DNA of 9,128 bases, taken from assembly GCA_030430835.1 (NCBI GenBank), contig JAUIKJ010000093.1, positions 1 to 9,128 on the forward strand, read 5' to 3'. The stretch's first letter is position 1. Each line of letters begins with the position of its first letter. The stretch comes from Candidatus Hydrogenedentota bacterium (GTDB taxonomy: Bacteria > Hydrogenedentota > Hydrogenedentia > Hydrogenedentales > JAEUWI01). The position numbers were made by a program, and so were the translations under genes. Shown in pieces: positions 1-6,359 of this stretch. The notes beneath the pieces are model-generated. The model had not been told where the DNA came from. It was given only the letters and a program-made list of their open reading frames with translations, and made no database searches.

Positions 1-1332
1 CACGGTGAAGGCACCCTCCGCATCGCTCCGGCCACGGACCGAAACAGTCTGCGCGTGATCGGCCGTACGTCCTGGGTACATCTCGTGCGCGATCGGATAG
101 ACCACGGCGCCTGCAACGGGTTCGCCCCCTTCATTGACCACCAGCCCCTGGAAGTCTCGCAACAGGGGTAAGAGTTCGAGGCCATCGTCGTAGAAACTCG
201 GGTCCTCCGCCGTGAGTTTGTAGTCCATCAGCCCCGCGAGATTGTTGGCCACCGCGGTCAGGCAATACTCGCCCAGTGGGAGATCACTGAACACCGTCTT
301 TCCGGATGCGTCCCCCGTCGCCGTCCAAGTGTGCGTGGTGGCGGGCGGGATCTCCGTAGGCCCCCAGGTCACGCGCTCCAGACGGCACACCGCGCCAGGC
401 ACAGGATTGCCGTCGAGATCGATGCTAAGCACCTCAATGACGCCATCGCCTGTGGCCACCTCAAGATCGGCGTTCGGCGCTTCGGCATCAGCGCGCGCGT
501 TGACGTCATCCAGCGACGGCTGGGAAGTCTCACGAAGCGCCTCAGCACGCGCGGTTTCCGTTTCGATTTCCGGGGGTATGGGTTCCGCAGTCGATTGAAG
601 GCGATCCACCCCAACCACGAGGGCCGCACCGGTGATGGCAATGACGGCACCCGTCGCGGCCAACTTCAGAAGCAATGCACCCGCACCGGCCGACATCCCC
701 GCCGCCGCCTTCCAGCTTGCGCCTGCGGCAAGCACCGCCCCCAGGATCGCCTTCTTCTTGCGCGCGTCCAGCGTGAAGGCCTCACGCGCCTCCGGGCCGA
801 GTTGTTCCAGCAGTTCATTGCCCAACGCGCTGCGCGCGCGCTGGAGCCGTTTCTTCGCGGCTTCCCGCGAGATATCGAGCAGCGTCGCGCACTCGCGCAC
901 GGATTTGCCCGAGAAATAGTGCAGCACCAAGACTTCGCGATGTTCGTTGTCGAGACTTTCGAGGCCATTGCGCACGAGCGATTCCAGTTCGCGCTGCTCG
1001 GCGGCGCTGTTTTCAATGGCCTCAGGGGCCTGCTCGAGCGGGTGTTCACGGCTTCGGCGCTCGCGCAGGCGCAGCGCACGATTGCTCACAATGGTCAGCA
1101 GCCAAGCCCCGAAACGCTGCGGCTGTTGCAGCGTGTCCAGCTTCTGGAAGGCGTTGATGAACGCATCCTGCACGACGTCGTCCGCATCGGCGGGTGCCAG
1201 CACCAGGCTGCGCGCCATGGCGTAGGCCGCGTTTCCGTGCCGGTCGACGAGCAGTCCAAAATCTTCCCGATGCCCCGCCAATACCCGCGCGACAATCCGC
1301 GCGTCACTCCACTCACCCAGCAGTCGAAACAC
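1..1332 (-). CDS. ECF sigma factor fused to a membrane segment and carboxypeptidase-regulatory-like domain(s); 3' end cut by window edge
   Basis: The frame stays open from GTG at 1332 to the left edge (444 codons, no stop), so the protein is partial. An in-frame TAG lies 8 codons upstream, and GGAGGG at 1341-1346 supports this start. Residues 22-93 look like sigma region 2 (ADADDVVQDAFINAFQKL, then FGAWLLTIVSNRALR). Residues 122-172 look like region 4 with its helix-turn-helix (LDNEHREVLVLHYFSGKSV, then REAAKKRLQRARSAL). A typical ECF sigma would end near residue 185. This one continues with a hydrophobic helix at 224-242, a Pro/Glu-rich linker at 249-292, and a beta-sandwich resembling the carboxypeptidase regulatory or Cna-B fold at 296-392 (LDGNPVPGAV, LPLGEYCLTA). 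A second such unit starts near 394 (NEGGEPVAGAVVYP). The inferred role is a sigma factor tethered to the inner membrane with an external domain that could sense or bind a ligand. The sigma call is firm; the function of the tail is not known. Confidence 0.88.
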   Translation of the reverse strand, partial: MFRLLGEWSDARIVARVLAGHREDFGLLVDRHGNAAYAMARSLVLAPADADDVVQDAFINAFQKLDTLQQPQRFGAWLLTIVSNRALRLRERRSREHPLEQAPEAIENSAAEQRELESLVRNGLESLDNEHREVLVLHYFSGKSVRECATLLDISREAAKKRLQRARSALGNELLEQLGPEAREAFTLDARKKKAILGAVLAAGASWKAAAGMSAGAGALLLKLAATGAVIAITGAALVVGVDRLQSTAEPIPPEIETETARAEALRETSQPSLDDVNARADAEAPNADLEVATGDGVIEVLSIDLDGNPVPGAVCRLERVTWGPTEIPPATTHTWTATGDASGKTVFSDLPLGEYCLTAVANNLAGLMDYKLTAEDPSFYDDGLELLPLLRDFQGLVVNEGGEPVAGAVVYPIAHEMYPGRTADHAQTVSVRGRSDAEGAFTV

Positions 1333-1340
1333 AGAAAAGG

Positions 1341-1346
1341 CCCTCC
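1341..1346 (-). promoter_or_regulatory. Shine-Dalgarno site for the sigma-factor gene
   Basis: GGAGGG on the minus strand lies eight bases upstream of the GTG at 1332. It decides for this non-ATG start, since no ATG lies nearby in frame and a stop is just upstream. A weak -10-like TCTAAT (minus, 1356-1361) lies just upstream, but no well-spaced -35 accompanies it, so no promoter is called. Confidence 0.6.
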
Positions 1347-1414
1347 ATTCACCCTATTAGATACGGTGCGGGAGGGATTGGGGACAAGTCCAGGTGGACG
1401 GCACAGTAAATGCG

Positions 1415-1448
1415 AACCGGGGCATGGCCTGCCCGCCATGCCCCGGTT
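1415..1448. terminator. Strong GC-rich hairpin, 14-bp arms, possible terminator or repeat
   Basis: Positions 1415-1428 and 1435-1448 are perfect inverted copies (arm AACCGGGGCATGGC) around a 6-base loop. The stem is very stable. Read on the minus strand it is followed by CGCATTTACT, a poor U-tract; on the plus strand no T-run follows. It sits 6 bases beyond the stop of the doubtful minus-strand frame 1456-1779 and about 80 bases upstream of the sigma gene. It could be a weak terminator that isolates the sigma gene or a dispersed palindromic element. Confidence 0.5.
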
Positions 1449-1455
1449 GCTGCGG

Positions 1456-1779
1456 TCACCCCTTCCCCAGGGTAAATTGGATGGCTACCCAGCCCGGCGC
1501 TTGTAGCCGCCAATACTTGTCATGGCCGAAAGCAAGTCGGGTCGACGCGCTCGCTTCGATGGCGAATCCCGCCACCGGATTGATGTCTAGCTTCGGCGGC
1601 CCATTACACCGTTGCCACGGCCCCCGAACCGCGCCAACGCGCACGAGGACATTCACGAACGATGTGCCGTAAACCTGTAAAGGCTTTCGACGTAGTTTAA
1701 ATTTAACAGGTTTACGGATTGCTGTCAATAGGTTTTCCGCAGGGGCGCACGCCGTGAAGGATGAAAAAATACCGGCCAC
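1456..1779 (-). other. Doubtful 107-codon reading frame or repeat remnant in the gene-poor block
   Basis: A minus-strand frame runs from a GTG at 1779 to a TGA at 1456. The GTG lies inside the terminator hairpin of the neighbouring gene, so it is not a credible start. The N-terminal part crosses an AT-rich inverted repeat and reads as lysine/arginine-rich, low-quality protein. The C-terminal third reads more like real protein (ASTRLAFGHDKYWRLQAPGW), and over its last 34 codons about two thirds end in G or C, which looks lower than in the neighbouring genes. The plus strand is also open over much of the block (1394-1672). I recognise no family. It may be a short hypothetical gene with a later start, a decayed gene end, or a conserved intergenic repeat. 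Confidence 0.2.
1667..1717. repeat. 12-bp perfect inverted repeat around an AT-rich palindrome
   Basis: CCGTAAACCTGT at 1667-1678 is repeated in perfect inversion at 1706-1717, with a 27-base spacer. The spacer runs into TTAAATTTAA (1697-1706), itself a 10-base palindrome and strikingly AT-rich for this genome. The arms are too far apart for an intrinsic terminator and have no T-run. The layout fits a protein-binding site, the ends of a small mobile element, or a structured RNA. No promoter or gene obviously depends on it. Confidence 0.5.
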
Positions 1780-1797
1780 CCGTACGGTGGCCGGTAT
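1762..1797 (-). terminator. Rho-independent terminator of the Gfo/Idh/MocA gene
   Basis: Positions 1769-1780 and 1786-1797 pair perfectly (12 bp, arm ATACCGGCCACC) around a 5-base loop. On the minus strand the stem is followed at once by a run of six T (from the A-run at 1764-1769). It begins 25 bases past the stop codon at 1823-1825. This is a textbook intrinsic terminator in the right orientation. Confidence 0.9.
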
Positions 1798-1822
1798 ATC
1801 TAAGTAATTGGGAATACGCTGC

Positions 1823-3223
1823 TTAGCAGGGGAGCTCCCAGCCCTTGCGGTATTCCTTGCTCACGATCTCCGCAGCGTTCTTCACGTTCGTCACCTCGCC
1901 CTTGACGTTGTCCCAGTGCAACTTCTTGCCGCTCTTGACCACGAGGTTGCCGAAGTTCACCATCTCGGTGAAGGGGCCGGCATAGCTGAAGTCCGAGCAG
2001 GACTTCGTGCCACTCTTGATCGCGTTGAGCCAGTCCTGCGCGTGGTCCTGACGGGGCACGCGATCCAGGAAGGGATCGGGCAGCGTGTATTGATCCATCG
2101 CGGTTGCGGGGAGCAGGCGCGGACGGCCACCGTATTCACCGGTGGTGATGATGCCGCCGTCGCCAATGAGGTAGGAACCGTTCATGTCGTTGTCGCCGAG
2201 TTGCTCGCCGGCGGGCACCCCTTCCGGACGCGGCGGACGGTTGTAGATCTTGTCCCCGCCATTCGGATCCGGCCAGTGGCCGTCGTACCAGTAGACATCC
2301 ACCGGGGCCATGTCGCCGCGCGCGGGGAAGGAATACTTGATGGTGGATGCGGTCGGGAAGGTCTCGGTGTTTACACCTTTCTGCATGATCACTTCGACGG
2401 TGTAGTCCTTTGCTTCCACGAGCTTCAGGCTCATGTAGACCGGGTCCATGATGTGGCAGGCCATGTCGCCGAGCGATCCGCCGCCGAAGTCCTGCCACGC
2501 GCGCCAGTCGTGCGGGGCGATGCCTTCGTTGTAGGGGCGCCACGGCGCGGTGCCGATCCAGCGATCCCAGTCAAGGTGTTCCGGGGTGACCTGCGGGGGC
2601 AGCGGCGTGTCGCGGCCCTGGTTGTCCCATACCGGGCGGTGCGTCCACACGTGCGCTTCGCGCACCTGGCCGATGGCACCGGTCCACAGCATCTCGCAAA
2701 GTTGGCGGACACCATCTCCGGAATGACCCTGGTTGCCCATCTGCGTGACCACGCCCGTCTCGGCGGCGACGTTCTTCAGCAGGCGCGCCTCGGCGACCGT
2801 GTGGGTCAGGGGCTTCTGCACATAGACCGCGATGCCCATCTTCATGGCCATGTAGGCCGCGGGGGCGTGGGTGTGATCCGGCGTCGAGATCGTGCAGGCG
2901 TCCAACTGGTCGCCATACTTCTCGAGCATGTTGCGGTAATCCTTGAACTTCTCCGCGTCCTTGAAGGTGTCAAAGGCCTTGGCCGCGCGCTCGGAATCCA
3001 CGTCGCACAGGGCGAGCACGTTCTCCTCGTGGCAGGCCCAGATGTCACTGCCGCCCTTACCACCTGCGCCGATGGCTGCGCAGTTCAACTTTTCGTTGGG
3101 CGACTTCTTGCCCGGCACGACTTCGGCCGTGTTCGGCTTGTTCTGCGCGAAGGCCACGGTCGCCGTGGTCGTCGTCGCCGCAAGGAAGGCCCGCCGCGTC
3201 AATTTCAGTTTGTCGATACCCAT
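1823..3223 (-). CDS. Tat-exported Gfo/Idh/MocA family oxidoreductase
   Basis: This 466-residue protein is a predicted NAD(P)-dependent sugar or polyol oxidoreductase of the Gfo/Idh/MocA family. ATG at 3223 is chosen over the open frame further upstream (to 3421) because GGAGG at 3233-3237 precedes it and it places a Tat signal at the N-terminus: twin arginines R10-R11 in TRRAFLAA, then a hydrophobic stretch ending AFAQ at 24-27. The Rossmann nucleotide-binding loop is GAGGKGG at 52-58. The family EKP motif appears as QKP at 136-138, keeping the catalytic lysine K137. GDMACHIMD at 252-260 supplies the usual histidine/aspartate pair (H257, D260). The C-terminus EYRKGWEL is typical of the long Planctomycetes-type subfamily. 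Length is normal for that subfamily. The gene stands alone, divergent from the copper-monooxygenase gene, with its own promoter and terminator. The substrate cannot be named from sequence. Confidence 0.93.
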   Translation of the reverse strand: MGIDKLKLTRRAFLAATTTTATVAFAQNKPNTAEVVPGKKSPNEKLNCAAIGAGGKGGSDIWACHEENVLALCDVDSERAAKAFDTFKDAEKFKDYRNMLEKYGDQLDACTISTPDHTHAPAAYMAMKMGIAVYVQKPLTHTVAEARLLKNVAAETGVVTQMGNQGHSGDGVRQLCEMLWTGAIGQVREAHVWTHRPVWDNQGRDTPLPPQVTPEHLDWDRWIGTAPWRPYNEGIAPHDWRAWQDFGGGSLGDMACHIMDPVYMSLKLVEAKDYTVEVIMQKGVNTETFPTASTIKYSFPARGDMAPVDVYWYDGHWPDPNGGDKIYNRPPRPEGVPAGEQLGDNDMNGSYLIGDGGIITTGEYGGRPRLLPATAMDQYTLPDPFLDRVPRQDHAQDWLNAIKSGTKSCSDFSYAGPFTEMVNFGNLVVKSGKKLHWDNVKGEVTNVKNAAEIVSKEYRKGWELPC

Positions 3224-3232
3224 TCGTCTCGT

Positions 3233-3237
3233 CCTCC
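3233..3237 (-). promoter_or_regulatory. Shine-Dalgarno site fixing the start of the Gfo/Idh/MocA gene
   Basis: GGAGG on the minus strand lies nine bases before ATG 3223. The frame stays open for 66 more codons upstream, so this site plus the Tat motif decide the start. Confidence 0.7.
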
Positions 3238-3284
3238 CGGTTGCCCGCGCATGGCGGGGCCTGTGCGACTGCATGAAAGCGGCT

Positions 3285-3313
3285 ACTATACGAGGGACTG
3301 TGGCGGAACACAA
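3285..3313 (-). promoter_or_regulatory. Candidate sigma70-type promoter for the Gfo/Idh/MocA gene
   Basis: On the minus strand TTGTGT (3308-3313) and TATAGT (3285-3290) are separated by exactly 17 bases. The -10 matches consensus at five of six positions; the -35 matches only TTG. Transcription would start near 3278 and leave a leader of about 55 bases before ATG 3223. Confidence 0.45.
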
Positions 3314-3352
3314 TGGGCACGGCGGCGATCCGCTAGGGGCAAGCGTCGGTTC

Positions 3353-3370
3353 ATCCGCAAACCTGCGGAT
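3353..3370. repeat. Small hairpin in the divergent intergenic region
   Basis: ATCCGCA (3353-3359) and TGCGGAT (3364-3370) are perfect inverted arms around the loop AACC. It lies about 40 bases upstream of the candidate minus-strand -35. It could be an operator or only a chance hairpin; no T-run supports termination. Confidence 0.3.
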
Positions 3371-3415
3371 CTGTTTAATCTGAAAAGGGCAGTACCACCC
3401 ACGCTTTTGGGAGGC

Positions 3416-3588
3416 CGTCATTCCCGCGAAAGCGGGAATCCATCAACGTGCAGGACGGCCATCTTTCCAGCGTCAGGCTGGGTGCGCGACAACACGGCCC
3501 GGGGATTGTCGTCCCGCGATTGGGGCGCCTTGTAGGGCGTCATACGCAATCGCCGCGCTGGTGGATTCCCGCCTGCGCCGGAATGACG
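3416..3588. repeat. REPIN-like element: two inverted REP-type palindromes
   Basis: The left unit (about 3417-3444) reads GTCATTCCCGCGAAAGCGGG followed by AATCCATC and folds on itself (TTCCCGC/GCGGGAA). The right unit (about 3562-3588) is the same motif in the opposite orientation with a few changes: on the minus strand GTCATTCCGGCGCAGGCGGG then AATCCA. About 118 bases separate them. Motifs of the form ATTCCC...GGGAAT are widespread short interspersed palindromes in bacteria (neisserial dRS3 and REP families are examples), and an inverted pair is the REPIN layout mobilised by RAYT transposases. No RAYT gene is in the window. The left unit lies more than 100 bases upstream of the Gfo/Idh/MocA promoter and the right unit about 64 bases upstream of the plus-strand promoter. 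Confidence 0.75.
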
Positions 3589-3651
3589 TACCTGCCGGCC
3601 ATCCAGTTCGGGCCGAAGGGAAGGGCCAGCCGCGCGCATTCCCGACAGCCC

Positions 3652-3680
3652 TTGGAAAAAGGCGAGAACTGGGGCATAAT
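3652..3680 (+). promoter_or_regulatory. Candidate sigma70-type promoter for the redoxin/cytochrome/copper gene
   Basis: TTGGAA (3652-3657) and CATAAT (3675-3680) are separated by exactly 17 bases. The -35 matches four of six consensus positions and the -10 five of six. Transcription would start near 3687, giving a leader of about 42 bases that includes the Shine-Dalgarno GGAG at 3716-3719, nine bases before ATG 3729. Confidence 0.6.
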
Positions 3681-3728
3681 GCCGAATTGGGCTTAATCTG
3701 TTTTCGGGCAATTCTGGAGATTGCGATC

Positions 3729-5474
3729 ATGGGTGTGCGAGACCTTGGCATTGTTGCGACTTTGTTGCTGGCCGGATTATCCCTGCCCGCCGCGGCGTTG
3801 GACTTCGGCGAGACCGCGCCGGAACTGGGCTTCAAGGACATCCGCTACCTGCCGCGCACGCTCGCGGATTTCGGCGAGCGCAAGGCGATCGTCATTGGGC
3901 TGACCGCGGAGGATAGCGACGCAGCGCGCGAATTCCTGAAGGGGCTCGAATCGTTGAACGACCGCTATCGCGCCCAGGGCGTGGAAGTTGCGCACATGAA
4001 CTCCGGCACGGCGATGACGATCATGGAAGTCGCGGCGCAGGCCATCGCGCTGGATGCTGCGTATACCGTGCTGAAGGATCGCGACGCTTCGGCGGCGCAG
4101 GCCCTGGGCGTGGAGGTGCCGCGGACCGTGGTGGTGCTGGATGGTGAACGAGCCCTGCGCTACCGCGGCAATCTCGAAGGCGCGGAGGCCGCGCTACAAG
4201 CCGTGATCGCCGGAGAAGCGCCGGAGTCCGCCAGCACGCCGGTCGACGCGGGAAGTTTCCCCGTGCGCGAAGTGCCTGCACCGGACGCGCCGGTGACCTT
4301 CACCAAAGACGTCGCGCCGATTCTCTACACCCATTGCGCCGAATGCCACCGTCCCGGTGAAGCCGCGCCCTTCTCCCTGATCAGCTACCGGCAGACGGCC
4401 GGCCGCGCGGACATGGTGGCGGAGGTGGTCGCGGAAGAGCGCATGCCGCCGTGGTACGGCGTGCACGCGGATGGTGTGTTCGAGAATGACCGCCGCATGA
4501 CGCAGGCGGAGAAAGACACGATCGCGCAATGGGTGGCCGGCGGCAAGCTCGAGGGCGACGCGGCGGATCTTCCCGACCCACCGGCAAAGCCGGAAACCGA
4601 ATGGCGCATCGGCGAGCCGGACCTGATCCTCGAGGCGAAGGAATCCTTTACGGTGCCCGCCGAGGGCTATATCCCCTACGAATACGTCACGCTGCCCTAC
4701 CAGTTTCCGGAAGATACCTGGGTGCAGGGCATCGAGATTCTTCCGTCCGCGCCGGAGACTGTGCACCATGCGAACTTGGCCTTCTCGACCGACAACGAAG
4801 GCTATGAAGAGCGCTTCAATTTCCTGACCGGCCGCGTGCCGGGCGGTGCGCCGGTGGACCTGCAGGGCCCCATCGCGATGCTGCTGCCGAAGGGCGCGGT
4901 GCTGACGCTGCAGATTCACTACGTCACCACCGGCAAGGAAGTGACCGACCGCATGCGCGTGGGCATTCGCTATGCCAAGTACTCGCCGATCATCAAGCGC
5001 GTGCACTACAAGCGCATCCGTCCGAAGGACATCAGCATTCCGCCGAACGATCCCTTCGCGCAGTTGCAGGCCGAGCGCACCATCGACATTAACGCGACGG
5101 TTGTCGCGCTCTTTTCACACATGCACCTGCGCGGGCGCGACATGAGCTTCTTCGCCGAATATCCGGACGGATCCGAAGAGCAGTTACTCGTGGTGCCGAA
5201 CTACAGCTTTGACTGGCAGCTTGCCTACCTCTATCCGCCCGGCGCGAAGCAGTTCCCGAAGGGCACCACCGTGAAGACGGTGTCGCACTACGACAACTCC
5301 GCCTTCAACCCCTACAACCCGGACCCCGACAAGGAAGTGAACTACGGTGACCAGACCTTCCACGAGATGAATGACGCCTATGTCTTCTATCTCGACAACG
5401 ACGAATTCCTGGAGGTCTCCGTGGATCCCGAGACCGGCGTGGCCTTGGACAAACCACTGGCGCAGGCGAAGTAA
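3729..5474 (+). CDS. Secreted redoxin-cytochrome c-copper type II monooxygenase fusion protein
   Basis: This 581-residue protein has a Sec signal peptide (hydrophobic 7-19, likely cleaved after AAA at 21-23). ATG 3729 is chosen because GGAG at 3716-3719 precedes it and the signal peptide begins there, although the frame is open back to 3561. Domains in order: a thioredoxin-fold redoxin-like domain (about 28-162) without its usual cysteines; a cytochrome c-like domain (188-275) with heme motif CAECH at 203-207 and M239 (ERMPPWY) as a possible axial ligand; and a domain like peptidylglycine/dopamine monooxygenases (about 290-565). The last shows candidate ligands for both coppers in the known order: H346-H347, H397 (QIHY), H464 and H466 (HMH), and M547. 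The family couples copper to O2-dependent hydroxylation; the heme domain may deliver electrons in place of ascorbate (inference). It acts in the periplasm or outside the cell. Substrate unknown. Only two cysteines exist, both in the heme motif. Confidence 0.9.
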   Translation: MGVRDLGIVATLLLAGLSLPAAALDFGETAPELGFKDIRYLPRTLADFGERKAIVIGLTAEDSDAAREFLKGLESLNDRYRAQGVEVAHMNSGTAMTIMEVAAQAIALDAAYTVLKDRDASAAQALGVEVPRTVVVLDGERALRYRGNLEGAEAALQAVIAGEAPESASTPVDAGSFPVREVPAPDAPVTFTKDVAPILYTHCAECHRPGEAAPFSLISYRQTAGRADMVAEVVAEERMPPWYGVHADGVFENDRRMTQAEKDTIAQWVAGGKLEGDAADLPDPPAKPETEWRIGEPDLILEAKESFTVPAEGYIPYEYVTLPYQFPEDTWVQGIEILPSAPETVHHANLAFSTDNEGYEERFNFLTGRVPGGAPVDLQGPIAMLLPKGAVLTLQIHYVTTGKEVTDRMRVGIRYAKYSPIIKRVHYKRIRPKDISIPPNDPFAQLQAERTIDINATVVALFSHMHLRGRDMSFFAEYPDGSEEQLLVVPNYSFDWQLAYLYPPGAKQFPKGTTVKTVSHYDNSAFNPYNPDPDKEVNYGDQTFHEMNDAYVFYLDNDEFLEVSVDPETGVALDKPLAQAK

Positions 5475-5537
5475 GGGAGTCGTTCTGGGCGTGGTGCCCC
5501 AACATGACCGTCTGTCTGCAGGGAATCGGCGGTAATT

Positions 5538-6281
5538 CTACCTGGGCGGGGATTGCATCTCGCGCTCGATGCGTGCGCGCAGGTTGCGCATCCATGCCGC
5601 GCGTTTTCCCGGGGCGCCGGATCCAAGGTAGGCGTCGATCTGCGCGAGTGCCCGGGGGCGATCGCCCGCTGCGTAGTAAAGCGCAGCGAGTTCCGAGGCG
5701 CTGCGGCCGCCCGGTACGATGCTGGTGGCACCTTCGAAGGCGGCGATGGCGGCCGCCGTGTCTCCCTGGTGCAATGCGACGCGGCCGGCGTAGTGCGCCG
5801 CCAGCGCGCGATCCCGGTCCCCTTCGGCCACTCGCCGCCAAGTGTCAATCGCGGCCGGGACCGCGTCCCAACGGTCGAGCGCGATCAGCGCTTCCACGCG
5901 TAGCTCGAAGGCGTTGAACTGGGGGTAGACACCTTCCGTCGCCGCTTCGAGGTGGGGGAGTGCAGCCGCGAAATCCCCCATTTCATAGAGCAACTGCCCA
6001 AGCAATTTCTCCGTGGTGGCGCGGTTCTGGGCGCCGGCAAACGACGAGGCCAGCGCCTGGGTGTAGCGCTCCATCGCATTGGCACGCGCGCCGCCCTCGT
6101 GGAAGCGCCGGCCCTCCTCCATCAGGACCTCGCCTACACTCCGGTCGAGGCGCGCTAGCACCGCGCCGCCCTCCCGTACGTAGGTGATCAAAACGATCAC
6201 CAGCGCGACCAGCGCCGCGGCCGTCAGCGCGGCCACGCTCCGCAGGATCGGTACTGGCGCACTATCCCGTTCTTCCTTCAT
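5538..6281 (-). CDS. Membrane-anchored tetratricopeptide-repeat protein
   Basis: This 247-residue protein has a short charged N-terminus, one strong transmembrane helix (about 12-34, ending VIVLITYV), and then an all-helical, alanine-rich domain. TPR-like helix pairs are visible at about 91-118 (LLYEMGDFAAALPHLEAA), 160-188 (AGRVALHQGDTAAAIAAFEG) and 194-220 (AALYYAAGDRPRALAQIDAY). ATG 6281 is preferred over the in-frame GTG at 6290 because AGGG of AGGGTGG (6287-6293) sits at a suitable distance before the ATG. The topology suggests a cytoplasmic tip and a periplasmic TPR scaffold (positive-inside not strong). It is convergent with the copper-monooxygenase gene, 63 bases apart, and divergent from the glycosyltransferase gene. 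TPR proteins mediate protein-protein contacts; the partner cannot be told. It resembles generic tetratricopeptide proteins and no named family. Confidence 0.82.
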   Translation of the reverse strand: MKEERDSAPVPILRSVAALTAAALVALVIVLITYVREGGAVLARLDRSVGEVLMEEGRRFHEGGARANAMERYTQALASSFAGAQNRATTEKLLGQLLYEMGDFAAALPHLEAATEGVYPQFNAFELRVEALIALDRWDAVPAAIDTWRRVAEGDRDRALAAHYAGRVALHQGDTAAAIAAFEGATSIVPGGRSASELAALYYAAGDRPRALAQIDAYLGSGAPGKRAAWMRNLRARIEREMQSPPR

Positions 6282-6320
6282 ACTGACCACCCTAAATCGT
6301 AGTTGCCCGCAATTTCCATC

Positions 6321-6338
6321 GGCGCCGGGTCCGGCGCC
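6321..6338. promoter_or_regulatory. Compact GC palindrome between divergent TPR and glycosyltransferase genes
   Basis: GGCGCCGG (6321-6328) and CCGGCGCC (6331-6338) are perfect inverted arms with only two bases between them. The element sits in the gap between the two divergent starts (6281 and probable 6360). It could be a shared operator or a 5' leader hairpin. If the glycosyltransferase starts at 6303 instead, it would lie in coding sequence. Confidence 0.3.
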
Positions 6339-6359
6339 CGAATACGGAAACCTTCCGCG

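Noticed and set aside
331..1506. 391-codon open frame on the plus strand
   Set aside because: It is antisense to the sigma factor, whose minus-strand frame shows clear sigma motifs. The plus frame is rich in Arg/His/Gln with no family likeness.
1808..3535. 575-codon open frame on the plus strand
   Set aside because: It is the complement of the Gfo/Idh/MocA gene and its promoter region; it also reads through the terminator-side sequence and the repeat. High GC at third positions creates such antisense frames.
3416..3588. CRISPR-like repeats
   Set aside because: Only two units, inverted relative to each other, about 118 bases apart; no regular spacer array.
4194..5006. 270-codon open frame on the minus strand
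   Set aside because: It is antisense to the cytochrome/copper domains, whose heme and copper motifs are on the plus strand.
5475..5537. Possible bidirectional terminator between the convergent copper-monooxygenase and TPR genes
   Set aside because: Only a 4-base stem (GGGC/GCCC) is visible and there is no T-run on either strand.
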